Shown: positions 16,807 to 27,329, counted from the first letter of the stretch. The stretch: DNA of 64,000 nt from Candidatus Hinthialibacter antarcticus (GCA_030765645.1 JAVCCE010000066.1:88626-152625); one strand, 5' to 3'. Numbers and translations: made by a program. The notes: a model not told the origin generated them from the letters alone.

Positions 16807-18705
16807 ATGTTAAAACTCAGCGGTTTTGGGGATGAAATTCACGAAGATTTTGAAATCCAATTGCGTGAAATGCGTAAAATGGACATCAATTACATTGCTC
16901 TTCGAAACTTATGGGGAACCAATGTTCTCGATCTGAACCGCCGCCAAAAGAAAGATGCGCGCGACTTGTTGCGCAAGTACGGTATGGGTGTTTCAGAAAT
17001 CGGTTCGCCATTGGGCAAAGTGCTCATCACCAGTTCGTGGAAAAAAGAATGGGCGAGATACATGAAAGCGGTCGAAATGGCCAAGTATTTTAATTGCCCC
17101 CGCATTCGTATTTTCTCGTTTTATTTTCCCAAAGGCCGCGAGCCGGAAGAGTTTCGCTCCGCAGTCATTAAGCGCCTTCGCGAGATGGCTGATTACGCGG
17201 AAGAAAACGACATCATGCTTTTGCATGAAAACGAAGCGAACATCTACGGCGATACAGGCCTTCGCTGCAAAGACCTTGCCGAGTCGGTCAATTCGCCTAA
17301 TTTTAAATTGATTTTTGATCCCGCCAATTATGTTTTCTGTGGAACCAAAGCCTTTTCGCAATGGTATGAGATGCAGAAAGACCAAATCACTCATCTGCAT
17401 ATCAAAGACTGTTGTTTTGATCGAACCTTTAAAACCGCAGGGAAGGGCGACGGCGAGTTTCCTGAATTGGTTCGTGAATTAGTCGGCAGCGGATTCTCCG
17501 GCTTCGCAACCATGGAACCGCATCTCGCACACGGCGGACAGTTCGCCGGATTCTCCGGCCCGGATAATTTTGCGGAAGCAACAAGAGAATTCCGAAAATT
17601 ATGTAAGAAAGAAGGCATGGAAACACGCCAGGTTCGCGTCGGCGTGGTCGGCATGGGTTTTATTGGCAAGTTCCATTGCGACGCGCTTCAAGAAGTCCCA
17701 CAAGCGCATTTGGTCGCGGTTGCTGATAGCAAAAAAGTCCCAAACTTACAAAAAACGGAAGATGAATACAACGTCGCCGCATACAGCAACGTCAATCGCT
17801 TGTTGAAGCGCACTGATATTGATGCAATCACGCTAGGCGTTCCGAGCGGTTTACATGCTGAGATTGCTGTTGAAGCGGCGGAATCTAAAAAGCATGTCCT
17901 GACCGAAAAACCCATTGAGGTCACATTAGATAAAGCGGACGCCATGATCGCCGCCTGCAAAAAGAACAATGTGAAACTTGGCGTCATATCACAACGGCGT
18001 TGGGACGACGGCATGAAAGAATTGAAAGAAGCCGTTGATGAAGGCGTTCTCGGAAATCTGGTGCAAGGCGAGGCGTATGTCAAATGGTTCCGCACCCAAG
18101 ATTATTACGACGGCGGCGCCTGGCGCGGCACATGGGACATTGACGGCGGCGGCTGCCTGATGAATCAGGGCGTCCATACCGTCGATTGCTTCCAGTGGGT
18201 GATGGGGCCGGTCGTGAGCGTCACCGCCCAGACTGCCTGCCTCGCGCATGATCGCATTGAAGTCGAAGACGTTGCCTATGCGATGCTTAAATTCAAAAAT
18301 GGCTCGATGGGCGCCATCATCGCATCGACTGCTGCTTACCCTGGCATGGATGAACGCATCGAAGTCACAGGGACCAACGGCACCATGATAATGAACAAGA
18401 GTTCGATTACGCTTCGTGAGATTCGCGGCGAAAAAAATGCCGATGCAGACGAAGCCGTCGAACGCGGCAGCGGCGCCGCTGATCCGCAGGCGATCACCAA
18501 TGAAGGCCACGTCGCCCAGATCAAAGACTTCTGCGAAGCGGTGTTAAATAACCGCAAGCCGATGATTGACGGCAGCGAGGGACGGCGTCCGTTAGAGATC
18601 ATTCTTGCGGTCTATGAATCAGCAAAGACAGGCAAGACCGTCAAACTTCCGTTGAAGCCCAAAGGGCGCACAGGTGTCAAAAAGAAGACGGCCAGAAAAA
18701 AATAA
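16807..18705 (+). CDS. fused TIM-barrel sugar isomerase/epimerase and Gfo/Idh/MocA oxidoreductase
   Basis: 632 residues in two halves. Residues 1-270 are an AP-endonuclease-2-type TIM barrel; the metal ligands look intact, with Glu in LLHENEANIY (141), Asp in IFDPANY (171), His in THLHIKD (198) and Glu in TMEPHL (237). From residue 275 a Gfo/Idh/MocA dehydrogenase begins: VRVGVVGMGFIGKFH nucleotide fold, HVLTEKPIE with the family Lys-Pro, and DIDGGGCLMNQGVHTVDCFQWVMG with the active-site His. The two activities usually sit on separate but neighbouring genes for inositol or keto-sugar metabolism. Here they would act as one polypeptide, probably on a sugar or cyclitol. A Lys/Arg-rich tail ends the protein. 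AAGGA precedes the start. Confidence 0.9.
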   Translation: MLKLSGFGDEIHEDFEIQLREMRKMDINYIALRNLWGTNVLDLNRRQKKDARDLLRKYGMGVSEIGSPLGKVLITSSWKKEWARYMKAVEMAKYFNCPRIRIFSFYFPKGREPEEFRSAVIKRLREMADYAEENDIMLLHENEANIYGDTGLRCKDLAESVNSPNFKLIFDPANYVFCGTKAFSQWYEMQKDQITHLHIKDCCFDRTFKTAGKGDGEFPELVRELVGSGFSGFATMEPHLAHGGQFAGFSGPDNFAEATREFRKLCKKEGMETRQVRVGVVGMGFIGKFHCDALQEVPQAHLVAVADSKKVPNLQKTEDEYNVAAYSNVNRLLKRTDIDAITLGVPSGLHAEIAVEAAESKKHVLTEKPIEVTLDKADAMIAACKKNNVKLGVISQRRWDDGMKELKEAVDEGVLGNLVQGEAYVKWFRTQDYYDGGAWRGTWDIDGGGCLMNQGVHTVDCFQWVMGPVVSVTAQTACLAHDRIEVEDVAYAMLKFKNGSMGAIIASTAAYPGMDERIEVTGTNGTMIMNKSSITLREIRGEKNADADEAVERGSGAADPQAITNEGHVAQIKDFCEAVLNNRKPMIDGSEGRRPLEIILAVYESAKTGKTVKLPLKPKGRTGVKKKTARKK

Positions 18706-18726
18706 TCAGCGTTTCAAAAACTCTGA

Positions 18727-18757
18727 AAGGGCTTTCGCAATCGCGGAAGCCCTTTTT
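18727..18757 (+). terminator. rho-independent terminator after the fused oxidoreductase
   Basis: GGGCTTTCGC and GCGGAAGCCC pair with one G-T, flanked by A and T runs (AAA...TTTTT). It ends the fused isomerase-oxidoreductase gene just before the GT4 gene. Confidence 0.85.
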
Positions 18758-18771
18758 CATGAAAGCAAGTC

Positions 18772-19869
18772 ATGGAACGGTTACGCATTCTCCATGTAAC
18801 AAGCGAATGTGGTTGGCGCGGCGGCGAAAACCAGTTGTTGCTATTACTTCGCCAGCAGCGCAAATTGGGGCACAGCGCCGCCTTGGCTGCGCCGCCAGGG
18901 TCAACAATCGCAGACAAATTCCTGCAAGAAGGCGGAGTTTTTTCACTAAAACAGCGCTCTGACTTGGATATTTTCGCCGCATGGGAATTATCGCACATCA
19001 TGCAAGCGCATGAATGCGAGGTCATCCATGCGCATACGGGCCGCGCTCATGCAATCGCGGCGTTCGCGAACCGGTTTAACAAGAGAAATATCCCCCTTAT
19101 TGTTTCCCGCCGGGTTTCGTTCTCATTAAAAAATTCGCCGTGGAACCGATTAAAATATCAATCTGCAGACCACTTCATTCCCGTATCAAATGCCGCGCGT
19201 ACGCCACTATTACAAATAGGCGTGAACGAAAAGGCGATAACAATTATTCCAGACGGCGTTGACGCGGACATGCTTGAGAGAAAATCGAGACCGGGCATTC
19301 GTGAAGAATTCGGAATTTCAGAAAGCGCGTTTGTCGTTGGCAATGTTGCGCATTGTGAACTCAATAAGAACCAAGCGCTTATTTTGGATGCAGCGCCGGA
19401 GATCATTCAAGCGCATCCAGGCATTCAATTTATTATGGTTGGCGACGGCAAAGAACTCAATTCGTTGAAGCAAAAAACCGCTGAATTAGGCGTTAAAGAC
19501 AACTTCATCTTTCCCGGATTCAGAAACGATATTGAGCGCTTTTATCAGGCGTTCGATTGCTTTGTCATTACTTCTCTCGAAGAAGGATTATGTAGTTCGA
19601 TTTTGGAAGCGCAGTGCTGCGGCGTCCCTGTGGTTGCTACGAGAGCCGGTGGCATTCCAGAAATCATCGAAGATAAAAATACGGGATTATTGATTGATAA
19701 GAGCGACAAAACAGGCCTTGTTGATGCACTCACCAAAATACTAAATGATAGGGAATTTTCCGCGAACCTTGGCTTAGCCGGAAAAAATTCCGTATTGCAA
19801 AACTTCACGATAGAGATCATTGCCGAACAAACGCTGGACGTTTACAGAAAAGTGATCCGCCAGAAGTAA
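18772..19869 (+). CDS. GT4-family glycosyltransferase
   Basis: 365 residues with the GT-B fold. The N-terminal domain starts ILHVTSECGWRGGENQLLLL and contains EVIHAHTGRAHAIAAF. The C-terminal domain has VVGNVAHCELNKNQ, FIMVGDGKEL, FPGFRNDIERFYQAFDCFVIT and the E-x7-E donor-binding motif in SLEEGLCSSILEAQCCGVPVVAT. It transfers a sugar from a nucleotide donor, probably to a lipid or polysaccharide of the envelope. No other polysaccharide gene is adjacent, so the product is unknown. Confidence 0.9.
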   Translation: MERLRILHVTSECGWRGGENQLLLLLRQQRKLGHSAALAAPPGSTIADKFLQEGGVFSLKQRSDLDIFAAWELSHIMQAHECEVIHAHTGRAHAIAAFANRFNKRNIPLIVSRRVSFSLKNSPWNRLKYQSADHFIPVSNAARTPLLQIGVNEKAITIIPDGVDADMLERKSRPGIREEFGISESAFVVGNVAHCELNKNQALILDAAPEIIQAHPGIQFIMVGDGKELNSLKQKTAELGVKDNFIFPGFRNDIERFYQAFDCFVITSLEEGLCSSILEAQCCGVPVVATRAGGIPEIIEDKNTGLLIDKSDKTGLVDALTKILNDREFSANLGLAGKNSVLQNFTIEIIAEQTLDVYRKVIRQK

Positions 19870-19897
19870 ATTTGGGCGGGAACGCTCCCGCCCAAAT
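19870..19897. terminator. bidirectional terminator between convergent genes
   Basis: ATTTGGGCGGGA (19870-19881) pairs with TCCCGCCCAAAT (19886-19897), 12 perfect pairs with a four-base loop, between the convergent GT4 and glycosidase genes. Confidence 0.8.
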
Positions 19898-19904
19898 ATT
19901 TCGA

Positions 19905-22556
19905 TCAATTGTGCAGTCCTGCTTCACGCACTTCTGATGGATCAAAAATCACGATTTCATACCAGGGCGCCAAGGGGCCGTTCATCAGGTCTATGGCGAA
20001 TCCACCGTCGATGTCTTTCGTCGCGTTTTCCACTTCGCCTGCGCGTTGGCCTTGTTCATCCAACGCATAAATTTTGGCTTCAACGCCTGGGCGTTCCCAT
20101 TCGATACGAAGAGGAACAGTTTCAATCAACGGCGGGCCGTCGCCCCATTGATTGCCGACGGATGTCTTGGTTTCGTCTTTCCAAACCATACCTTTGTTTT
20201 CGGAGTATCCCGTCGCCATTAACAACCAATGGTCGCCCTCGTTGTCGCTTTTCATCAGGCTTAAAAGGACGTTCGCCCAATTCTGGACCGTATCGCCGAC
20301 CGTTAAAACAACGCCGTCTTGCAAGTCGATGAGCCGCCCAGGATTAAACCCGATAAACCCTTTCGTTTGGTCCGCCATCAATTGGTAATACGCATTCACG
20401 CCTTTTTTACGAAACTGAATTTCTTCCGTATCCGTTTCAAGCAAGACGGTCGAGGTCGATGTTTCAGGGTTCTCGATTGTCTGCGCTTCATCCACCACGC
20501 GCACAGCCGTTCGATGCGTATATGGAGCGAAAGCGTTCACATCGGTATCGAGCAGCGGGCGCGTCCACAGAGAACCGTTGCGATCAAAGATGTGATCTAG
20601 ATAGGTCTCTTTCTGTAATATGCCAATGACGGGGTCGCGGCCAATTTCAATGTCGCCGCGAAGCAACAGGTTTGCCGCGATAGGCATACACATCATCTTG
20701 GGCGTGTTGCCTGTGAAATCAAAAAAACTGTCTATGCTGCGATCGGGGTAGTTGGTGTTGTGGCTGTACGAATAATAAAAAATGCCGTCCCAATCTTGAA
20801 ACGCCGCATAGGCAGCCAGCAACGGGACGCCTTCGGATGCGTACACATTCGGCGATGGATGATTATATTCAGACACCGTATAGGGCCGACCTTCGATGCG
20901 CGACTGCATCATGTGAAGCAGGGAATTGTCGAGCGTATCGACAATGGAATCGTTCTGGATAACCCAGTCTACGGAGTCCCATGAATTATTGGGGAAACTG
21001 GGATGGCGCCAGTAAGCGTGGTCGTCGATGTAATCATGCGGCAATTGCGACAGCAGCGTACTGAAGCCCATCTGGCTTCCAGTAATGAGCGATTTGACGC
21101 CAAGATCATTGCGTAAGTAATCGTGCATCTCCTGGTTGTATTGCGTTTCGCGTTCAACCAGAAATTCATACCAATCGCGCTTGGCTTGAACTGTGCGGCG
21201 GGCGAATATGTCACGGCGCATCCAAGCAACGCTGCCGTCTTCAAGCGTTTCGCCTTGCGGCAAACCGTCAAAGCTGCTTTCGGTAAGGGAGATTCGCGAA
21301 GCGGATATACTGCCGAGTTGTCCGCCGAATCCGGTGATATCCATACGCGCGTTTGAATCGCCTTGGCCTGAGCTAAACAGAAATTCAAACCGCTGCCACT
21401 CGCGGGTCAAATTCGCCGACAGGGTCGAATCTAAAAATTGCCAGGGATCATGGTTTTGCCGAATTCCAATATCCACGGTTCGCGGGCGGCTGGCTTTCAT
21501 CCACAAGTCGGCCTTATACACTTTTTCCGGTTCGATGTTCAATCCAGAATAGATCAATTGAACATACCAACTTTGGTCGCCGACTTGGGTAACCTCAACA
21601 TTCATCGCCGAATCGCCGTCGGGGCCGTCATTCGCAATCGTTTTTGTCCCCTTGCCATTTTCCGCTTGTTGCAGGTTCCATCCAGCCAGCCCGCGCGTGA
21701 GTTTTTCTTCACCCGACCCGGCGCTGGGCGCTTGCCAGGCGGCGCGCAAGGCGTCTGTGTTTGAATAGCGACCTTGGAGAAATTCGTTCCAGTCATTTTG
21801 CAGGTAGGCCATATATGATTCAGGCGTATTGTCCAAATCATTGTTTCGCCATGCGTTTAACAACCCGGCTTCGTTGTTGATTTCAACCAGCGCTACGACA
21901 GGGTCATCAACGTACCGCAATCCTGTGTAGGGGTTCGTTCGTCCTAAATAATCGCTGGCAAATTCCTTCTGCAGTTCAATCATTCGGGGAACAAAATGAT
22001 CTGGCCCCTTGTCGTAGGTCGGCAAACGATCAGTTTGTTCAAAGCCGTCGCCGTTTATCACTTCGCGCCCGACTTTCAAATTCAAGTTGACGTAGATGCC
22101 GTTCTTTTTTAGTTCTGAAATAAAATAATCGAGCCGGTCAATCACGTCCGGGTCGAGCTGTTGCTTATCGGACGTGCCTTCTTTCCATACGCCGTTGGGG
22201 GCGCGTAAAGAATCGTGATGATGAATGCGAACGCAGTTGATCCCGTATTTCGCTAACCGCGACGCGACGCCTTCCGCGATGTCTTTCGGTGGAAACCCGC
22301 CCGAGAAAGAGGTGTTCATTCCTAGAAAACGAATGCGTTTTCCCTCGCCGTCTACCATGCGTCCATTTTCATCAGTATGGACAAATCCATGCTTGCCCGC
22401 AGGCTTTTCTAAGAGGCTGGACACATTGGTAATGCTCTCGGAGCCGTCATTCCAAGGCAATGTGAAGGGCGTGAGTTGTTGAGATTGAATTGAGAGGTTG
22501 AATGCCATGATGCTTGTGATGATGACCATCAGTAGACATTGAATGCGCTGTAGCAT
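19905..22556 (-). CDS. secreted glycoside hydrolase (GH5-like clan) with an inserted CBM4/9-type module
   Basis: 883 residues from the ATG at 22556, which has AGGAAGG six bases upstream. A signal peptide is followed by a (beta/alpha)8 glycosidase: GKRIRFLGMNTSFSGGFPP, GINCVRIHHHDS, GIYVNLNLKVG, then a likely acid/base Glu in VALVEINNEAGLLNAW (about 229). Residues ~286-425 look like a carbohydrate-binding module of the CBM4/9 kind (GLAGWNLQ, AMNVEVTQVGDQSWYVQL, YKADLWMKASRPRTVDIGIRQ). The barrel then resumes (YVDDHAYW-like DYIDDHAYWRHPSF) with a probable nucleophile in TVSEYNHPSPN (about 563). The C-terminal third is beta-rich. Substrate is unknown; a beta-glycan is likely. Confidence 0.85.
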   Translation of the reverse strand: MLQRIQCLLMVIITSIMAFNLSIQSQQLTPFTLPWNDGSESITNVSSLLEKPAGKHGFVHTDENGRMVDGEGKRIRFLGMNTSFSGGFPPKDIAEGVASRLAKYGINCVRIHHHDSLRAPNGVWKEGTSDKQQLDPDVIDRLDYFISELKKNGIYVNLNLKVGREVINGDGFEQTDRLPTYDKGPDHFVPRMIELQKEFASDYLGRTNPYTGLRYVDDPVVALVEINNEAGLLNAWRNNDLDNTPESYMAYLQNDWNEFLQGRYSNTDALRAAWQAPSAGSGEEKLTRGLAGWNLQQAENGKGTKTIANDGPDGDSAMNVEVTQVGDQSWYVQLIYSGLNIEPEKVYKADLWMKASRPRTVDIGIRQNHDPWQFLDSTLSANLTREWQRFEFLFSSGQGDSNARMDITGFGGQLGSISASRISLTESSFDGLPQGETLEDGSVAWMRRDIFARRTVQAKRDWYEFLVERETQYNQEMHDYLRNDLGVKSLITGSQMGFSTLLSQLPHDYIDDHAYWRHPSFPNNSWDSVDWVIQNDSIVDTLDNSLLHMMQSRIEGRPYTVSEYNHPSPNVYASEGVPLLAAYAAFQDWDGIFYYSYSHNTNYPDRSIDSFFDFTGNTPKMMCMPIAANLLLRGDIEIGRDPVIGILQKETYLDHIFDRNGSLWTRPLLDTDVNAFAPYTHRTAVRVVDEAQTIENPETSTSTVLLETDTEEIQFRKKGVNAYYQLMADQTKGFIGFNPGRLIDLQDGVVLTVGDTVQNWANVLLSLMKSDNEGDHWLLMATGYSENKGMVWKDETKTSVGNQWGDGPPLIETVPLRIEWERPGVEAKIYALDEQGQRAGEVENATKDIDGGFAIDLMNGPLAPWYEIVIFDPSEVREAGLHN

Positions 22557-22715
22557 GAGGCGCCTTCCTTTCTTCGCCAAGATGATTTGTTAACAATTGT
22601 ATCGTTGTGGTTCGAGTTCTCACTAACGCCGTCTAAAATTGTATGTAATGTAAAATGTTTCCGTAAGCGCAAGAAGAACATTATTGTGCGCTTGCGGGCG
22701 AATTGGAGCGTTTCT

Positions 22716-23129
22716 ATGGTTCGTATGAACCGGAAATCTAAGAAAACATTGGTTGTGTCTGAAGATGGCGTGGGTCAAACAAAACACGTCATTGAATTTC
22801 AATATCAAGATACAACCGATATGCAAACCACCTGGTCTCCACAGATGGATATCTATGAAACGGAAGACGACTTGGTGATCTTAGTAGAAGCGGCTGGATT
22901 GCGGGAAGGTTCGTTACAATTGCACGCCGTCAATAACCGTTTGATTTTGGGAGGAGAGCGTAATCTAAATGAAGAAGCGCCCATCAGCCGATATCACCAG
23001 TTAGAGATTCAATTTACGCCATTTCAAAAAACGATCATTCTTCCGGGCAACATTAGTGAAAAACATGTAAATGCGGAATATAAGAACGGCCTTCTATCAA
23101 TTCGCGTGAAAAAAAGGTATATCAAATAG
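22716..23129 (+). CDS. Hsp20-family small heat shock protein
   Basis: 137 residues from the ATG at 22716 (GGAG upstream); the longer upstream frame has no family similarity. The alpha-crystallin domain covers about residues 35-132: PQMDIYETEDDLVILVEAAGL, NNRLILGGERN, YHQLEIQFTPFQKTIILPGN and AEYKNGLLSIRVKK. It lacks a clear C-terminal I-x-I tail. It would hold unfolded proteins in a refoldable state. Lon begins nine bases later, so the two look like one stress operon. Confidence 0.92.
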   Translation: MVRMNRKSKKTLVVSEDGVGQTKHVIEFQYQDTTDMQTTWSPQMDIYETEDDLVILVEAAGLREGSLQLHAVNNRLILGGERNLNEEAPISRYHQLEIQFTPFQKTIILPGNISEKHVNAEYKNGLLSIRVKKRYIK

Positions 23130-23137
23130 CAAATACC

Positions 23138-25561
23138 ATGAACGATATCATCGAAGAAAAACCTGATAAGCAGGAAGCCATTCAAATTCCCGAATGGTTG
23201 CCAGCCGTTCCGTTGCATAATGCGGTTTTGTTTCCCGGCGCAACCGCGCCGATTGCAATATCGAGCGAAGAAGCGGTGCAGGCAATTGAACTGGCCGCCA
23301 AAGGAAACCGCTTGTTTGCCGCCGTTACTTCGAAAGCGGACGACACCGACCCCGTAGAGTCAATCAACGAGATTTACCGAATCGGCACCGCAGCGTTTAT
23401 CATCCGCATGATGCGCGGCCCGGAAGACGTGACCCAACTGGTCACGCGCGGCGTCTCAAAAGTTAAAATCCATTCGCTGTCCATGCGCGACGGCATCCCC
23501 TGGGTCAAAGTCAGCGTTATCCCCGAAGCCGTTGAACGCAGCAGCGCCATCGAAGCGCTGATGCGGCAGTTGGCGGAGCGTGAAGAGGAACTGATTCGCA
23601 ATTCGCCAGGCATTCCAAGCGAGTTAGAAGGACTGCCCACTTCATTACAGAACCCACACCGTTTGGCGTATATGGGGCTGAGTTTAACCCGCAGCGATAA
23701 ACATGCGCTGCAAAAAGTCTATCAAGTTAAAACTTTAGAACGCAAACTCAAATTGGCCTTAAAAGAAGTCGCCCGTGAACTCGAAATTGTTGATTTGGGC
23801 GGAAAAATCCAAAACGAAATTGAAACCAAACTCAGCCAAACGGAAAAAGAGTATTACCTGCGCGAACAATTGCGCGCCATCCGTAAAGAGCTAGGCGAAG
23901 CGGATGATGAAAACCAGGAAATTGATTTAATCCGTGAACAAATCGAAACCACGCCGCTGCCCGAGTATGTGTTGGAGAAAGTCGAATCCGAATTGAAACG
24001 ATTCGAACGGATGCCGAACAGTTCGCCGGAATATCCCATGCAACGGACCTATCTCGAGTGGTTGCTGGAATATCCCTGGTTAAGAAACACCCAAGATAAA
24101 ATCGATATCCGCAAGGCGGAACGCATTCTCAACGAAGACCATTACAACATCAAACAAGTCAAAGAGCGCATTCTTGAATATCTGGCCGTGCGAAAATTAA
24201 ACCCTAATATCAAAGGGCCGATTCTTTGTTTTGTCGGCCCGCCCGGGGTAGGAAAAACCTCACTGGGGCAGTCCATTGCCCGTGCATTGGGGCGCAAGTT
24301 CGCGCGGCTTTCATTGGGCGGCGTACACGACGAAGCGGAAATTCGTGGACACCGACGAACTTATATCGGTGCTATGCCCGGCGCCATTATTCAGCAAATT
24401 AAGCGTTCTCGCACCAATAACCCAGTGTTTATGTTAGATGAAATCGACAAAATCGGACGCGATTTTCGCGGCGATCCTTCATCGGCCTTGCTCGAAGTGT
24501 TAGACCCGGCGCAAAACCACGCTTTCCGCGACCATTATATGGAAATCGACATCGACCTAAGCCAAGTCTTATTTATCGCGACGGCGAACGTGCCCGACCG
24601 TATCCAACCGCCGTTGCGCGACCGCATGGAAGAAATCCGCCTGGCGGGGTATACGACGCATGAAAAAGAGCAAATCGCGTTACGGTATCTTGTCCCTCGC
24701 GCCGTGAAAGAAAATGGTCTCAACCAAGGCGACCTGCAATTTGGGCAAGGCGCTCTCGAACAACTAATTCGCGGCTACACGCGAGAGGCGGGCGTCCGTA
24801 ATTTAGAACGACGATTGTTTGCGGTTGCGCGTAAAATTGCCGTAAAGAAAACACGCAACAAATGGCGTCGGGTCAAAATTACCAAGGCGCGTTTGAATGA
24901 AGTTCTCGGCCCCATTCAGTTCACCGAAGAAGTGGCGCAACGGACCGCGCGTCCCGGCGTGGCAACCGGATTGGCTTGGACGTCAGTCGGCGGCGAAATT
25001 CTGTTCGTTGAAGCGCTTCCCGTACGCGGCGGCAAGGGAATTCTGCTGACGGGAAAACTGGGCGACGTTATGAAAGAATCGGCGCGCGCGGCGATTTCGG
25101 TCATCAAATCGCGAAGCCGACACCTGGGCATCGACGAGAAATTTTTTAAAGAGAATGAACTTCACCTTCACGTCCCCGCTGGCGCAGTCCCAAAAGACGG
25201 GCCATCAGCGGGCGTAACCATGGCGACAGCGGTCGCGTCTGCGGCCTTAAGAAAACCCGTCCGCCCCGATCTCGCCATGACGGGAGAGATCACGCTCTCC
25301 GGTCAAGTTTTGCCTGTTGGCGGGATCAAAGAAAAAATAATTGCCGCCCACCGCGCTGGAATCAAAACAATCATGATGCCCAAGCGTAATGAAAAAGATT
25401 TGGAAGAAATTGATAAAAGCATTCGGAAAGAACTGACATTTATTTTTGCAGAAATGATTGAAGACGTTCTCAAAGAAGCTCTTGATTCAAGCAAACCAAA
25501 GCGTAGAACTACGTCAAAAAAACGCACCTCGCGAAAACAAACATCACGAAGCCGTTCATAA
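23138..25561 (+). CDS. lon: ATP-dependent protease Lon
   Basis: 807 residues, normal for bacterial LonA. An N-terminal substrate-binding domain ([19 protein letters not shown]) is followed by coiled-coil helices, the AAA+ core with Walker [12 protein letters not shown], Walker [10 protein letters not shown] and sensor RDRMEEI, and the protease domain with Ser690 in [10 protein letters not shown] and Lys733 in [11 protein letters not shown]. The C-terminal ~25 residues are Lys/Arg/Ser-rich, an extension not needed for the fold. It degrades misfolded and regulatory proteins. The Hsp20 gene upstream and HtrA gene downstream form a protein-quality-control cluster. Confidence 0.98.
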   Translation: MNDIIEEKPDKQEAIQIPEWLPAVPLHNAVLFPGATAPIAISSEEAVQAIELAAKGNRLFAAVTSKADDTDPVESINEIYRIGTAAFIIRMMRGPEDVTQLVTRGVSKVKIHSLSMRDGIPWVKVSVIPEAVERSSAIEALMRQLAEREEELIRNSPGIPSELEGLPTSLQNPHRLAYMGLSLTRSDKHALQKVYQVKTLERKLKLALKEVARELEIVDLGGKIQNEIETKLSQTEKEYYLREQLRAIRKELGEADDENQEIDLIREQIETTPLPEYVLEKVESELKRFERMPNSSPEYPMQRTYLEWLLEYPWLRNTQDKIDIRKAERILNEDHYNIKQVKERILEYLAVRKLNPNIKGPILCFVGPPGVGKTSLGQSIARALGRKFARLSLGGVHDEAEIRGHRRTYIGAMPGAIIQQIKRSRTNNPVFMLDEIDKIGRDFRGDPSSALLEVLDPAQNHAFRDHYMEIDIDLSQVLFIATANVPDRIQPPLRDRMEEIRLAGYTTHEKEQIALRYLVPRAVKENGLNQGDLQFGQGALEQLIRGYTREAGVRNLERRLFAVARKIAVKKTRNKWRRVKITKARLNEVLGPIQFTEEVAQRTARPGVATGLAWTSVGGEILFVEALPVRGGKGILLTGKLGDVMKESARAAISVIKSRSRHLGIDEKFFKENELHLHVPAGAVPKDGPSAGVTMATAVASAALRKPVRPDLAMTGEITLSGQVLPVGGIKEKIIAAHRAGIKTIMMPKRNEKDLEEIDKSIRKELTFIFAEMIEDVLKEALDSSKPKRRTTSKKRTSRKQTSRSRS

Positions 25562-25666
25562 AAACCGATAAAACGACTGCGAAAGATGAATTACGGTGCG
25601 TTACAATTCACCCATGCGCTCGTAATCACTAAACGTATGTTGAATAATTGTTTGGAGGAATACTTG

Positions 25667-27196
25667 ATGAAACGGTATGAATTCCGGTACCACATTCTCA
25701 ACATTGCATTGCTCATCGGTCTGGCGATTGCGCCTGCCATCCAATATGCCGAAGCCCAGAACGGAAATTTAGCGAAGCAACTTTCAAAAGCGTTTCGAAG
25801 CGCAATTGAAAAAGTCGAACCCGCCGTGGTCAGCATTCAAGCCGAGCGGAGAACCGAACCAACCCCAAGCGTTCAAGGAAGCGATGTGCCTGATTGGTTC
25901 CGTCAGTTTATGCCGCCTGGGTTCCAGGGCGGGCCTCAAGCGCCGGAACGACGCCAGGAATGGCAGGGAACCGGCGTTCTCATCAGCCCCGACGGCGAAA
26001 TTTTGACCAACAACCACGTCATTGCTTATCAAGCGCCGTTAGGCAACAGCATCGAAAATAAAATTGCCGATAAGATCAGCGTTACGCTTGCCGACGGAAA
26101 CTTTTATGAAGCGACGGTCATCGCGACAGATCCGCAAACCGATATTGCTTTAATCAAAATCGACGTAGACGCTACCTTGCCCTACGCAACTTTGGGCGAT
26201 TCAGAACAATTAGAAATTGGCGATTGGGTACTGGCAATCGGCAACCCATTTGGGCTGAGCCATTCTGTCAGCCAGGGAATCGTCAGCGCGATTGGACGTA
26301 CGGGGACGGATGTTCCGGTAGGAACCTCCATGTTCTCGATCAAAGACTATATTCAAACCACTGCGGCGATAAATCCCGGCAACAGCGGCGGGCCGTTGAT
26401 TAACCTCGACGGTGAAATCATCGGCGTGAATAACGCCATTCAAACTGCGGGCGCCGTCGCAGGCAACATTGGCATTGGCTTCGCCATCCCCTCAAAACTC
26501 GCCAAGCGAGTCGTGAAAGATTTGAAAGAATTCGGCAAAGTCAACCGCGGCTTCATTGGCGTTGAAATGGAATCTTCTGACGATTGGCGCGACTACTACC
26601 GTGAAGAACACAGCATCAACTACGGCGCCAAAGTCCGCGATATCACCGACGATTCGCCCGCTGAAAAAGCGGAATTGAAAGAAGGCGACGTCATTCTGAA
26701 AGTCGATGGCGTGAAAGTGCGCGACAATGGACATCTCATCAATCTCGTCACGCAGCGTCTCGCGGGCGATGAAGTCGAACTCTTAATTTTCCGAGATGGA
26801 AAAGAGATCAAGAAAACCGTGACTCTCATGGAGCGCCCGGACCGGATCGCCTCGGCCCAAAGCGACATTGAGCGCTACCTTGGAATGAAACTGGATTCTC
26901 TTACGCCGGAACTCGCTGTTGAGAAAGGCTATTCGGAGACGCTCACAGGCGTGTTGGTCTCTGACGTTGACCCTGCGGGGCCTGCGGCGGAAAAAAATAT
27001 CCAAGCCGATGACGTCATTTCTGAAATGAACGACAAAAGCGTGCAAAGTGTTGAAGACGTCGAAGAAATTTTGACGGCGATCATTGATGAAATGCGCTCA
27101 GAGAATGATGACGACCGTCCCATCCTGTTCAAAGTTCACCGGGCGGGAAGCGGGTCTCACAAATTCGTTGCGCCGTACATTACATTGCAGGAATAA
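25667..27196 (+). CDS. periplasmic serine protease HtrA/DegP family
   Basis: 509 residues from the ATG at 25667, which has GGAGG upstream; earlier in-frame starts lack support. A signal peptide ends near YAEAQ. The trypsin-like domain has His in LTNNHVIAY, Asp in QTDIALIKID and Ser in NPGNSGGPLINL, with loop LA carrying the Q-x-E-R family start AVVSIQAER. Two PDZ domains follow (RGFIGVEMESSD... GDVILKVDGVKV; LGMKLDSLTP... DVISEMNDKSVQ). It acts in the periplasm as protease and chaperone. The gene is 105 bases from lon and ends in a strong terminator. Confidence 0.95.
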   Translation: MKRYEFRYHILNIALLIGLAIAPAIQYAEAQNGNLAKQLSKAFRSAIEKVEPAVVSIQAERRTEPTPSVQGSDVPDWFRQFMPPGFQGGPQAPERRQEWQGTGVLISPDGEILTNNHVIAYQAPLGNSIENKIADKISVTLADGNFYEATVIATDPQTDIALIKIDVDATLPYATLGDSEQLEIGDWVLAIGNPFGLSHSVSQGIVSAIGRTGTDVPVGTSMFSIKDYIQTTAAINPGNSGGPLINLDGEIIGVNNAIQTAGAVAGNIGIGFAIPSKLAKRVVKDLKEFGKVNRGFIGVEMESSDDWRDYYREEHSINYGAKVRDITDDSPAEKAELKEGDVILKVDGVKVRDNGHLINLVTQRLAGDEVELLIFRDGKEIKKTVTLMERPDRIASAQSDIERYLGMKLDSLTPELAVEKGYSETLTGVLVSDVDPAGPAAEKNIQADDVISEMNDKSVQSVEDVEEILTAIIDEMRSENDDDRPILFKVHRAGSGSHKFVAPYITLQE

Positions 27197-27216
27197 CAGA
27201 CAACGGATTGAATCCT

Positions 27217-27250
27217 AAAAAGGCCGCCTCAAATTGGGGCGGCCTTTTTT
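27217..27250 (+). terminator. rho-independent terminator after the HtrA gene
   Basis: AAAAAGGCCGCC and GGCGGCCTTTTTT form a GC-rich stem with a T-run of six, 20 bases after the stop. Confidence 0.9.
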
Positions 27251-27329
27251 CTCATTATCTTCGGCTTGCATTCTTGACGGAAATCTCATTCCCAAGTAAC
27301 TTCATTGTTGTCGTGTAAGTTCAAGGCAT

